Shown one piece after another: positions 1-7,760 of a DNA stretch of 47,982 nucleotides (within the stretch, counting starts at the first letter, position 1; each line of letters starts with the position of its first letter). Source of the stretch: Acetatifactor muris (GTDB lineage Bacteria; Bacillota; Clostridia; Lachnospirales; Lachnospiraceae); assembly GCA_023663635.1 (NCBI GenBank), contig JAMPHD010000020.1, forward strand, positions 1 through 47,982. Direction: 5' to 3'. Below the pieces are notes generated by a model. That model saw only the letters and a list, made by a program, of their open reading frames with translations, made no database searches and was not told where the DNA came from. The translations under genes and the position numbers were made by a program.

Positions 1-27
1 TACATCATAAAGAAAAACTGTATGATT

Positions 28-62
28 GGGAAGTAGGGATTTATTCTCTGCTTCCCTTTTTT
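28..62 (+). terminator. intrinsic terminator of an upstream gene outside the window
   Basis: GGGAAG at 28-33 pairs with CTTCCC at 51-56; the stem continues inward with mostly paired bases including G-T wobbles. A run of six T follows at 57-62. It should end a plus-strand transcript entering from the left. Confidence 0.75.
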
Positions 63-85
63 GCCAATTTTAATTATACACTAAC

Positions 86-114
86 TTGACATCTCATCCC
101 TCATTCTCTATAAT
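86..114 (+). promoter_or_regulatory. consensus sigma-A promoter of the TetR-ABC operon
   Basis: TTGACA at 86-91, a 17-nt spacer, and TATAAT at 109-114 match the housekeeping consensus at all twelve positions. Such a strong promoter in front of a TetR gene fits a repressed, autoregulated operon. Confidence 0.85.
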
Positions 115-125
115 AAAACATATGA

Positions 126-145
126 TTTAAAACAAATGTTTTAAA
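126..145. promoter_or_regulatory. candidate TetR operator palindrome
   Basis: TTTAAAAC (126-133) and GTTTTAAA (138-145) are perfect inverted arms with a 4-nt centre. The dyad lies just past the -10 box, over the expected start of transcription and upstream of the ribosome binding site. This is where a TetR dimer would block its own operon. Binding is inferred. Confidence 0.6.
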
Positions 146-165
146 AATATTCAGGAGGTTAGCCC

Positions 166-759
166 ATGCCGCCAAAAGCAAAATTTACCGCCGAAGAGAT
201 CATAGACGCAGCGTTTGAGATCGCGCGGACGGAAGGGTTGGAGAAGATTACCGCGAGGGAGTTGGGAAATCGTTTGGGCAGCTCCGCCAGGCCGATCTTC
301 ACGGTCTTCGAGAGTATGGACATGATCCGGACAGAGGTGATCCTTCGCGCCAAGAAATTATACGGGCAATATGTTGCCGCGGGACTGCAGGAACCCATCG
401 CGTTCAAGGGAGTAGGCACGGCCTATATACGTTTTTCCATGCAGGAACCCAAGCTGTTTCAGATCCTGTTTATGAGCGCCGATCCCAAACAGACGAGCAT
501 TGAGCACATTCTTCCGCAGATCGATGCCGACTATGAGCGGATCTTGGAATCCGTCCGGGTTCCCTATGAATTGGACCGGCAGGCGGCGGACAGGATCTAT
601 CAGCACCTGTGGACTTACACCCATGGCATCGCCACCATGTGCGCCACGGGATTGTGCGATTATACGGCACAGCAGATATCGGACAGGCTGACGGAGATCT
701 TTAAGAGCCTGTTGATGATGGAAAAGGGAGGATATGCGCGCAATGATCAAAATAGATAA
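166..759 (+). CDS. TetR/AcrR-family transcriptional repressor
   Basis: A 197-residue one-domain-plus-sensor regulator. Residues about 8-55 form the N-terminal TetR helix-turn-helix (AEEIIDAAFEIARTEG start, then ITARELGNRLG and a recognition helix near PIFTVFESMD). The rest is a helical ligand-binding domain of the kind seen in TetR proteins that sit beside transporters. AGGAGG lies 9-14 nt before the ATG. It is the first gene of an operon whose next gene, an ABC ATPase, starts inside its 3' end. It likely represses the operon through the palindrome at 126-145. The inducer is unknown. Confidence 0.85.
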   Translation: MPPKAKFTAEEIIDAAFEIARTEGLEKITARELGNRLGSSARPIFTVFESMDMIRTEVILRAKKLYGQYVAAGLQEPIAFKGVGTAYIRFSMQEPKLFQILFMSADPKQTSIEHILPQIDADYERILESVRVPYELDRQAADRIYQHLWTYTHGIATMCATGLCDYTAQQISDRLTEIFKSLLMMEKGGYARNDQNR

Positions 760-1435
760 AGTACACAAATCTTATGGGAGCGGCGACAGCCGAAACGAGG
801 TGTTAAAGGGCGTCTCCCTCTCCATTGAGGACGGTGATTTTGTGGTGATATTGGGCACGTCCGGCTCGGGTAAATCCACTTTGCTCAATGTCATCTCCGG
901 ACTGGAGCCCGCGGATGAGGGCGTTATATCCTATAACGACCGGAATCTCTGCGCCATGACGGACAGGGAACTCACCCGGTTCCGCAGGGAATGCGTCGGC
1001 TATATTTTTCAACAATATTTTCTGCTGCCGAATCTGAATGTCAGGATGAATGTGAAGATGGGGGCCGACCTGGCCGGCAATCGGGAATATCCGGAGATCA
1101 TCAGAGCCGTGGGCCTGGAAAATAAATGCGACAAATACCCCCATGAACTGAGCGGCGGAGAACAGCAGAGAGTCGCCGTGGCGAGAGCTCTCGCCAAAAA
1201 GCCGGACGTCTTATATCTGGATGAGCCCACCGGAGCTCTCGATGAGCAGACCGGGCGGTCCGTACTGGACTATATCGTCCGCCTTCAAAAGGAAATGCAT
1301 TTTACGATGGTCATGGTCACGCACAACCAAAATATCGCGGATATGGCGGATACTGTGATCCGCATGAACAGCGGCCGGATCATTCAGGAATATCAGAACG
1401 AACATCCCAAGACCGCGTATGAAATCGAATGGTAG
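734..1435 (+). CDS. ABC transporter ATP-binding protein (MacB/LolD/FtsE type)
   Basis: About 230 residues with Walker [10 protein letters not shown], signature [15 protein letters not shown], Walker [13 protein letters not shown] and a switch His in MVTHNQN. The wording of the signature and D-loop is that of the MacB/LolD/BceA group, whose partners are FtsX-like permeases, and exactly such a permease follows 9 nt downstream. The reading frame overlaps the tetR stop. The ATG at 734 is only 2 nt from GGGAGG, so the ATG at 743 is the more plausible start. The substrate is unknown; export of or resistance to a membrane-active compound is an inference from the family and the TetR context. Confidence 0.88.
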   Translation: MRAMIKIDKVHKSYGSGDSRNEVLKGVSLSIEDGDFVVILGTSGSGKSTLLNVISGLEPADEGVISYNDRNLCAMTDRELTRFRRECVGYIFQQYFLLPNLNVRMNVKMGADLAGNREYPEIIRAVGLENKCDKYPHELSGGEQQRVAVARALAKKPDVLYLDEPTGALDEQTGRSVLDYIVRLQKEMHFTMVMVTHNQNIADMADTVIRMNSGRIIQEYQNEHPKTAYEIEW

Positions 1436-1444
1436 GAGGTTCTC

Positions 1445-2581
1445 ATGATAATCAGTTTGAAAGATCTGTGGAAAATGATCGGCATCACGATCGTCAGCTT
1501 TTGCGCGGTATTTGTATGCGCGCTCTTTCTGAACTACCGCATGGATCTGGTCGGGATCGAACCCCTGATCACCACGGAAATCGCCCAAATTTTCTATGAG
1601 GCGCAGCGCAACACCGCCACAGTGGTCTGTGCGGTATCGGGCGGCTGTCTCCTGCTGACCACCGTGGTACTCTTGTGTTTTTATGTGGGCCATTACATTG
1701 ACACGCACAAAAAGCAGTTGGGAATCCTGAAAGCCCTGGGCTACTCCAATACCTCTGTCGCGAAAGGCTTTGCCATATTCGGACTGCCCGTGTTGGCGGG
1801 CACCGCCTTGGGATTTGTCTGCGCCCTATTCTTCATGCCCCTCTTTTATGAAGTACAAAACGAGGACGGTTATCTTCCCGCCTTTGACATCACTTTCCAC
1901 CCCTCGCTCTCTGTGGCATTGATCGGTCTTCCCACCCTGTTTTTTGCCCTGTTGGCGGTGGGTTACAGCCTCTACAGACTCCGGGTGTCCGCTCTGACAC
2001 TCATGCGGGAGACCACTGCCTTTAAACCCGTCCGCGCCCGCAAAGATTCCGACCTGCCTTTTCTGCAGGAATTGCAGAAAAGCAATGTCCGCCAGCGCAA
2101 GTCCCTGATCTTTTTCATTACCTTCGCGGTATTTTGTTTTGCGGCCATGGTGCAAATGTCCTGCAGCATGGATGAACTGGCAAGCCCGCTGATGGCCGCC
2201 ATGATCCTGACCATCGGGGTCGTTCTGGCCTGTGTCACGCTGCTCATCGCCATCACCTCCGTGGTCAAAGCCAACGGCAAGACCATCACCATGATGAAGG
2301 TATTCGGATATGAGGCCGGGGAATGCGCCCGGATCGTGTTGGGCGGGTACAGGCCTTGGGCGTATCTGGGATTTGCGCTGGGCAGCGTCTATCAGTATGT
2401 GCTGTTGAAGATCGCGGTGACTGTCATCTTCGCGGACATGGACAACATGCCGGAATACGGGTTTGATTTTCCCGTCATGCTGCTCACTCTGGCAGCCTTT
2501 GTGCTGCTCTACGAAACCGTCATGTGGATCTGCACCCGCAGAATGGAAAAACTCTCCGTGAAGGAGATCATGGCGGAATAG
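1445..2581 (+). CDS. FtsX-like ABC transporter permease
   Basis: A 378-residue membrane protein. An N-terminal span (TIVSFCAVFVCALFL) is followed by a short outside segment, then spans near residues 60-80, 115-135, 155-175, 215-235, 245-270, and two more at the C terminus. The region around KKQLGILKALGYSNTSVAKGF, and again MMKVFGYEAGE, are the two coupling segments typical of FtsX domains, so the protein looks like one two-domain permease of the BceB/YtrF kind. AGGAGG precedes the ATG, and the gene follows the ATPase by 9 nt. It should form the membrane channel for that ATPase. Confidence 0.82.
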   Translation: MIISLKDLWKMIGITIVSFCAVFVCALFLNYRMDLVGIEPLITTEIAQIFYEAQRNTATVVCAVSGGCLLLTTVVLLCFYVGHYIDTHKKQLGILKALGYSNTSVAKGFAIFGLPVLAGTALGFVCALFFMPLFYEVQNEDGYLPAFDITFHPSLSVALIGLPTLFFALLAVGYSLYRLRVSALTLMRETTAFKPVRARKDSDLPFLQELQKSNVRQRKSLIFFITFAVFCFAAMVQMSCSMDELASPLMAAMILTIGVVLACVTLLIAITSVVKANGKTITMMKVFGYEAGECARIVLGGYRPWAYLGFALGSVYQYVLLKIAVTVIFADMDNMPEYGFDFPVMLLTLAAFVLLYETVMWICTRRMEKLSVKEIMAE

Positions 2582-2582
2582 T

Positions 2583-2610
2583 TTGACTTTTCTCCATAAT
2601 GTGGTAAGAT
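2583..2610 (+). promoter_or_regulatory. promoter of pyrG
   Basis: TTGACT at 2583-2588, a 16-nt spacer, and TAAGAT at 2605-2610. It starts 2 nt after the permease stop, so pyrG has its own promoter. Transcription would begin near 2617 in AGTATCAGTG, which has no GGG run. Confidence 0.65.
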
Positions 2611-2634
2611 AGTATCAGTGATTCAGAACAGATT

Positions 2635-2677
2635 GAGAGCGAAGATGCTCCCGCAGGGGAACATTCTCGCTCTTTTT
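2635..2677 (+). terminator. terminator-like attenuator in the pyrG leader
   Basis: The stem GAGAGCGA/TCGCTCTT, extended inward by GATG/CATT and TCCC/GGGA, is followed by TTTTT at 2673-2677. It lies between the pyrG promoter and the pyrG ribosome binding site, so it would terminate the pyrG leader. In Bacillus subtilis, pyrG is controlled by such a leader terminator. The 5' arm here includes GCTCCC, resembling the pyrimidine-rich strand described there. Confidence 0.65.
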
Positions 2678-2723
2678 ACATGTCCGGAAAATGATAGGAT
2701 CGGGAAAGAGCAGGAGGTACGGT

Positions 2724-4343
2724 ATGGTAAAATATGTGTTTGTAACAGGCGGTGTGGTATCGGGACTGGGCAAGGGCATCACGGCGGCATCTCTGGGAAG
2801 GCTGTTGAAAGCCAGAGGTTTTAAGGTCACCATGCAAAAATTTGACCCCTATATCAATATGGATCCCGGCACCATGAATCCCATACAACACGGGGAAGTC
2901 TTCGTCACGGACGACGGCGCGGAGACAGATCTGGACTTGGGACATTACGAGAGATTTATTGACGAGAGTCTGGACAAAAATTCCAATGTCACCACGGGAA
3001 AGGTCTATTGGACCGTGCTGCAGAAGGAGCGCCGGGGCGATTACGGCGGAGGCACCGTGCAGGTGATCCCTCATATCACCAACGAGATCAAGAGCCGTTT
3101 CTACCGCAATTTTACCGACAACGATATGCGTATCGCCATCATCGAAGTCGGGGGCACCGTGGGTGATATCGAGAGTCAGCCCTTTTTGGAGTCCATCAGA
3201 CAGTTTCAACATGAGGTGGGACATGACAATGCCATCCTGATCCATGTGACTCTGATCCCCTATCTGCATGCCTCGGGAGAACTCAAGACCAAGCCCACGC
3301 AGACCAGCGTCAAAGATCTGCAGGGCATGGGGCTGCAGCCGGATATCATCGTCTGTCGCAGCGAACATCCTCTGGATGAGGGCATCAAGAGCAAGATCTC
3401 GCTTTTCTGCAATGTGCCGGTCCGACATGTGCTGCAAAATCTTGACGTGGAATATCTGTATGAGGCGCCTCTGGCCATGGAACAGGAACATCTGGCACAG
3501 GCCGCCTGTGAGTGCCTCCGTCTGGATTGTCCCGAGCCGGATCTGAGGGATTGGGAGACTATGGTGTATGACCTGAAACATCCCACGAACGAGGTCACCA
3601 TCGCTCTGGTGGGCAAGTATGTGGCGCTCCACGACGCGTATATCAGCGTGGTGGAGGCATTAAAACACGGTGGTATCACCAATCATACCACCGTCAATAT
3701 CAAATGGATCAATTCTGAGGACGTGACACCTGAAAATGTGGAGAGCTTTCTTGGCGACTGTGACGGCATTCTGGTGCCCGGCGGGTTCGGTTCCCGCGGT
3801 ATCGATGGCAAGATCCACGCCATCAACTATGCGCGCACACACGCCATACCTTTTCTGGGGCTGTGTCTGGGAATGCAGCTCAGCATTGTGGAATACGCCA
3901 GAAATGTGTTGGGATATCACGATGCCCACAGCATAGAATTGGATCCCTCCACCACTCATCCCGTGATCGCTCTGATGCCGGATCAAAACGGTGTGGAAGA
4001 CATCGGGGGAACGCTGCGCTTGGGCGCGTATCCCTGCGAGTTGGATCCCAACTCCAAAGCTTATGAACTCTACGGCGAGAAGGTCATCTATGAGAGACAC
4101 AGACATCGCTATGAAGTCAACAATGATTATCGCGCCGCGCTGACGGAGAACGGACTTTGCCTCTCCGGCACCTCCCCTGACGGGCGCATCGTGGAAATGT
4201 GTGAACTGCCCGGACATCCCTTCTATGTAGCCACTCAGGGACATCCGGAATTAAAATCACGCCCCAACAAACCACACCCGCTGTTCAAGGGATTCGTGAA
4301 CGCGGCATTGCGCCATAAGAAATCTTCCGGCTCCGATCTGTAA
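2724..4343 (+). CDS. pyrG: CTP synthase
   Basis: Makes CTP from UTP, ATP and glutamine. The protein is 539 residues, usual for the family. The N-terminal amidoligase domain opens with [16 protein letters not shown] (P-loop) and carries the MDPGTMNP and GGTVGDIES blocks. The C-terminal class I glutamine amidotransferase domain has the nucleophile Cys381 in LGLCLGMQ and the GHPE His-Glu pair near residue 512. The ATG at 2724 is chosen because AGGAGG sits just before it and the family begins there; an in-frame ATG 33 nt upstream lacks a site. It is transcribed from its own promoter with a leader attenuator and converges on the 705-residue gene. Confidence 0.97.
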   Translation: MVKYVFVTGGVVSGLGKGITAASLGRLLKARGFKVTMQKFDPYINMDPGTMNPIQHGEVFVTDDGAETDLDLGHYERFIDESLDKNSNVTTGKVYWTVLQKERRGDYGGGTVQVIPHITNEIKSRFYRNFTDNDMRIAIIEVGGTVGDIESQPFLESIRQFQHEVGHDNAILIHVTLIPYLHASGELKTKPTQTSVKDLQGMGLQPDIIVCRSEHPLDEGIKSKISLFCNVPVRHVLQNLDVEYLYEAPLAMEQEHLAQAACECLRLDCPEPDLRDWETMVYDLKHPTNEVTIALVGKYVALHDAYISVVEALKHGGITNHTTVNIKWINSEDVTPENVESFLGDCDGILVPGGFGSRGIDGKIHAINYARTHAIPFLGLCLGMQLSIVEYARNVLGYHDAHSIELDPSTTHPVIALMPDQNGVEDIGGTLRLGAYPCELDPNSKAYELYGEKVIYERHRHRYEVNNDYRAALTENGLCLSGTSPDGRIVEMCELPGHPFYVATQGHPELKSRPNKPHPLFKGFVNAALRHKKSSGSDL

Positions 4344-4390
4344 GGGCGCGCCATGAAAGGCCGTCGCGATCCGTCCAATGGTCCATGTCG

Positions 4391-6508
4391 CTACTCATTG
4401 TCCTCCCCGAAGATCGCCAAGAGCGCCTCATGCGCCGTCAGCGGATGTTCCTCCGCAGCCGGCTCAAACTCCTCGGGAGCGACAACCGCAGACTCTTCCG
4501 CAGGCGGCTCAGGGACGGGTTCCTCAGGCCCATCAGCCTCTGCCACGGGTTCTATCACAGCCTCCGGCTCCGCCTCAAATTCCGCCACAGACTTCTCCGG
4601 CATCTCATCCATGCTCCGATCCAGTATCAGGTCAAAGGCCTGTCGGGCCTCCCGCAATGCCTCGCGGGATTCCAGATAGGTCTTGAGCGCGTACTCCGAC
4701 TGCTGCTTTGCCTTGCGCACATCCTCCATATATCTGCGCAAGCCCTGATCGCTCTTCTCAAAGAGCAGGATCCCAAGCTCATCCCCTTCACTGACATATC
4801 TGTCATAATTGTCATCCGTGGGAACTTTTTTGTCTATGATCGGATCCGTGGGCTCCACATAGGTGAGCAGAGCGCCATCCCAAGTGGTCACGGAGACCAG
4901 TTTATTCTCCACGGAGGTGATCGTTCGGTCACAGGTTCCGGTATAGGAATACTTGGCGTCTTTGTGAGTCAGCTGCATATCGTCCTTGCCTGCCACGGGT
5001 ACATTCAAGCGTCCCCGCACATTGGCAATGGTGGATACCGCTCCGGGAGCTGAGATCGCCTCCCTGATGCCGGAAGAAATACCTCCGTTCATGCTGCGGG
5101 CGGCTATCTTCTGCGCGGCGAGAATGGCATTCTCCACCGCCAGATTGTCCGCCTCGGCGATGGTCCCTGCGGATCCCTCCGCTGTCACGTCGCCACGGAC
5201 CACATAGAAAACCTCCGATCTACTGTTCTTTCGGTCGATATCCTGCGGGTTCAGCAGTTCACTTCCCTCAGGCAGTTGTGCCAATATGACAGACGTGTCA
5301 TTGTTTTGTCCCCTTCCCAGAAATCCCTGTTTTAATGTCACCGTGGCATTAAAACGCTTGATATAAGACACGGTCACCATGCCGCCAGTCATATGGAAGG
5401 TCTTGATCGTATTCATCCAACCCACATTCTCCGAGACATCCGACTGCAGATTCTCGCAGGAGATATCCACCACATAGAAACCTTTTTCTTCCAGATATCG
5501 GCTGATGGGTCCGGCAAACTGTCTGCGCAGATTCTCCTCATCGCTCTTGGAGGGATCATAACCTTCCACTCCCTTGCCCAGTTTTCTCATGATTCCCGCC
5601 AATTCCACACTGGTAGTATACACGGGCAGATAGCTGAATTTGGCGATGGTAGTGCCTTGCATCACCGCGTCCACATGCAGATTGCTCTCCCCCTCGCCCA
5701 ATTCTCTCTCGGCGGCGGCTCTCGCCTCGTCCGCGCTCTCATAGACGGGACCCTCACTCGCGATCCGCCTGGTCTCAACGGTGACGGTCGTCACGTCATT
5801 GGTGGTGGCGCGCACCAACTGTCCCTTTTGATTCAGGGAAAATCTCTCCTGCTCATTGTCGCCGAGGACTATTTTGACATTGCTCTCCCCATCTTCCTCC
5901 ACGATCATGGTCGTGTTACCCGCGCGGACCTCTCCGTCCGCCCCCACGGCCTTGCGGAAATATCCGTCCTCCATCCGCACGATCTCACCCGCCGCAACCT
6001 TCTCCTGCAGTTCCTCCGTGGAGAAACTCTCCAATTCCGTGACGCCGTCCGCATCTTTCAGCACATATTTCTCGGGATCCCCGGGTTTCAATACCACATT
6101 TTCAAAAGTCTTCTCAAACAGGATGAGATTCTTCCCGTCCTCATCCACTTTATAATTGTATCCCACGCTCTTCTTTTTGCCGGAGGGCATGGTGAACACA
6201 GCCTCGATATAATCTCCGGAGGCATCCTCCGAGCGGGTGAACGCATCGTCCATCCGCACTGTCTCTCCCTCTTTCAGAATACGGGGCAGATAGTAATTCT
6301 CCAAGATCAGCCTGCACTTTCGATCCAAGAGCCCGGTGCCGGGGGCATCCGTCTCCTCCAACCGGGCAAGTTCCATGATGCCTCTCTGACGGTCGGTAAA
6401 AGCCGCCTCCCGCATCCGGCGGTAGGCCCTGTTCTCCGCCTCCGCGGCCACTTCCAGAACTTTTCGGGCATCTTCCTCATTTAATATTTCCCGTGTACCG
6501 TCAACCAT
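4391..6508 (-). CDS. large protein of unknown function with acidic Glu/Pro-rich tail
   Basis: 705 residues, not recognised. It has no signal peptide or membrane span, so it should be cytoplasmic. An internal repeat-like motif is visible: GETVRMDDAF near residue 80 and GEIVRMEDGYF near 205. The middle part alternates beta-type segments and Gly/Asp turns. A helical charged segment around 600-645 (KSDQGLRRYMEDVRKAKQQ) precedes about 65 residues very rich in Glu, Pro and Ala, ending LLAIFGEDNE. The start is preceded by a weak AGCAGGA. It lies 38 nt downstream of trxA and is probably cotranscribed with it. Its size and segmented composition suggest a scaffold or envelope-linked role, but nothing in the sequence fixes this. 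Confidence 0.7.
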   Translation of the reverse strand: MVDGTREILNEEDARKVLEVAAEAENRAYRRMREAAFTDRQRGIMELARLEETDAPGTGLLDRKCRLILENYYLPRILKEGETVRMDDAFTRSEDASGDYIEAVFTMPSGKKKSVGYNYKVDEDGKNLILFEKTFENVVLKPGDPEKYVLKDADGVTELESFSTEELQEKVAAGEIVRMEDGYFRKAVGADGEVRAGNTTMIVEEDGESNVKIVLGDNEQERFSLNQKGQLVRATTNDVTTVTVETRRIASEGPVYESADEARAAAERELGEGESNLHVDAVMQGTTIAKFSYLPVYTTSVELAGIMRKLGKGVEGYDPSKSDEENLRRQFAGPISRYLEEKGFYVVDISCENLQSDVSENVGWMNTIKTFHMTGGMVTVSYIKRFNATVTLKQGFLGRGQNNDTSVILAQLPEGSELLNPQDIDRKNSRSEVFYVVRGDVTAEGSAGTIAEADNLAVENAILAAQKIAARSMNGGISSGIREAISAPGAVSTIANVRGRLNVPVAGKDDMQLTHKDAKYSYTGTCDRTITSVENKLVSVTTWDGALLTYVEPTDPIIDKKVPTDDNYDRYVSEGDELGILLFEKSDQGLRRYMEDVRKAKQQSEYALKTYLESREALREARQAFDLILDRSMDEMPEKSVAEFEAEPEAVIEPVAEADGPEEPVPEPPAEESAVVAPEEFEPAAEEHPLTAHEALLAIFGEDNE

Positions 6509-6546
6509 TGTTCATCCTGCTCTCTGTCATTATCGTAAAACGCGGA

Positions 6547-6864
6547 CTATAAGTTTTCCTCGATCCTGTCGCACAGATCATCCGCCGACATGGCTCCCAT
6601 GAAGGTGGCAACAGCCTGTCCCCCCTTAAAGATCATAAAAGTGGGGATATTGGACACGCGGTACTTCTGTGTCAGGGGCATATTTTCATCCGTGTTGCAC
6701 TTTCCCACTTTGATCCTGCCGTCATATTCCTCCGCGATCTTCTCCACCACCGGAGCCATCATCTTGCAGGGCCCGCACCAATCCGCGTAAAAGTCCACCA
6801 ACACGGGCAGCTCGGAGCCCAACACTTCCTCCTCAAAGTTCGCCATTGTAAATTTGTACTCCAT
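6547..6864 (-). CDS. trxA: thioredoxin
   Basis: 105 residues, full length for a one-domain thioredoxin. The active site WCGPCK has Cys30 and Cys33, and the conserved cis-proline is in NIPTFMIFKGG. It reduces cytoplasmic disulfides together with a thioredoxin reductase, which is not in this window. AGAGG lies before the ATG. The 65-nt gap to trmB contains a GC-rich hairpin (6881-6894) without a T run, so cotranscription with trmB is possible. Confidence 0.95.
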   Translation of the reverse strand: MEYKFTMANFEEEVLGSELPVLVDFYADWCGPCKMMAPVVEKIAEEYDGRIKVGKCNTDENMPLTQKYRVSNIPTFMIFKGGQAVATFMGAMSADDLCDRIEENL

Positions 6865-6929
6865 ATTGACCTCTCATTCCGCCGCTCGCGCGGCACTTGA
6901 TATATTTTAGCCTCGTCTTTATCATTGGA

Positions 6930-7574
6930 TTATCTGCCAATAATATACTTGTAAATGGGATTGCCCATGGCGGAAAATTTCTCCTCATATTCCGTCATCA
7001 CATTTCCCTCCATCAGCGCGGCATCCCCGTGCAGATCATAGGTGACCGCCTCGCTGTGCCAGCCCGCGGGCTCCAATTCCTCCATGGCAAAATCGAAAAG
7101 ATCCCGATTGTCCGTCTTAAACTCCAACAGGCCGTCCCTTTTTAAAATGACATCATAGCGGGCCAGAAATTCCCGGGAGGGCAGTCTGCGCTTGGCATGT
7201 CGGTCCTTGGGCCATGGATCCGAGAAATTCAAATAGATCCTGTCCACCTCTCCCGGGGCGAACACTCCCGTGATATTTTCCGCCTCCATGCGGATAAACT
7301 TCAGATTGGGCAATTCTTTTTGCTCCATTTTCTGGAGCGCCCGAAGGAGCACGCTGGAATATTTTTCAATGCCCACATAGTTGATGTCGGGGTGCTGTGC
7401 CGCCATGGTGTATAGGAACCGCCCCTTTCCCATTCCGATCTCAATGCGGACGGGATGATCGTTCCCAAACAGGGTATGCCATTTCCCGGGACAGGCGGGC
7501 AGCTCCGCCTCCGGTATTACGAACGGACTTTGGGCGATCATCTCCCGCGATCCGGTGATATTGCGCAATCTCAT
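6930..7574 (-). CDS. trmB: tRNA (guanine-N7-)-methyltransferase
   Basis: Adds the N7 methyl group to G46 of tRNA using S-adenosylmethionine. The 214-residue product matches the family length. The SAM-binding fold begins with IEIGMGKGRF near residue 45, and the TrmB signature NFSDPWPKDRHAKRRL lies around 119-134. The start at 7574 is preferred because AGAGGAAT lies directly upstream and MRLRNI is the usual N terminus; an upstream ATG would add 29 unrelated residues. Transcribed from the minus-strand promoter at 7643-7671, which overlaps the divergent carboxypeptidase promoter. Confidence 0.93.
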   Translation of the reverse strand: MRLRNITGSREMIAQSPFVIPEAELPACPGKWHTLFGNDHPVRIEIGMGKGRFLYTMAAQHPDINYVGIEKYSSVLLRALQKMEQKELPNLKFIRMEAENITGVFAPGEVDRIYLNFSDPWPKDRHAKRRLPSREFLARYDVILKRDGLLEFKTDNRDLFDFAMEELEPAGWHSEAVTYDLHGDAALMEGNVMTEYEEKFSAMGNPIYKYIIGR

Positions 7575-7642
7575 CGGTAATTCCTCTTTACGGGCTCCAT
7601 GCCCTGCAATGTACTCAACTCTTTTATATGCGATGTAATTTA

Positions 7643-7671
7643 AGATTACTTTATCTGACAAAACTTGTCAA
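7643..7671 (-). promoter_or_regulatory. trmB promoter, overlapping the divergent promoter
   Basis: On the minus strand TTGACA (7671-7666), a 17-nt spacer and TAATCT (7648-7643). The -35 box is a consensus match and lies inside the dyad TTGTCAATCGACAA shared with the opposite promoter. Confidence 0.7.
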
Positions 7672-7693
7672 TCGACAACTTATGATGTATGAT
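7665..7693 (+). promoter_or_regulatory. promoter of the D-Ala-D-Ala carboxypeptidase gene
   Basis: TTGTCA at 7665-7670, a 17-nt spacer and TATGAT at 7688-7693. Transcription should start near 7700, so any coding start upstream of that, such as the ATG at 7689 inside the -10 box, can be excluded. Confidence 0.72.
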
Positions 7694-7760
7694 AAAAATA
7701 TTATACCGATCCGTACCGATCCGCAACAATAACAACAGCATCTGCTATAGGATGGTTTTT

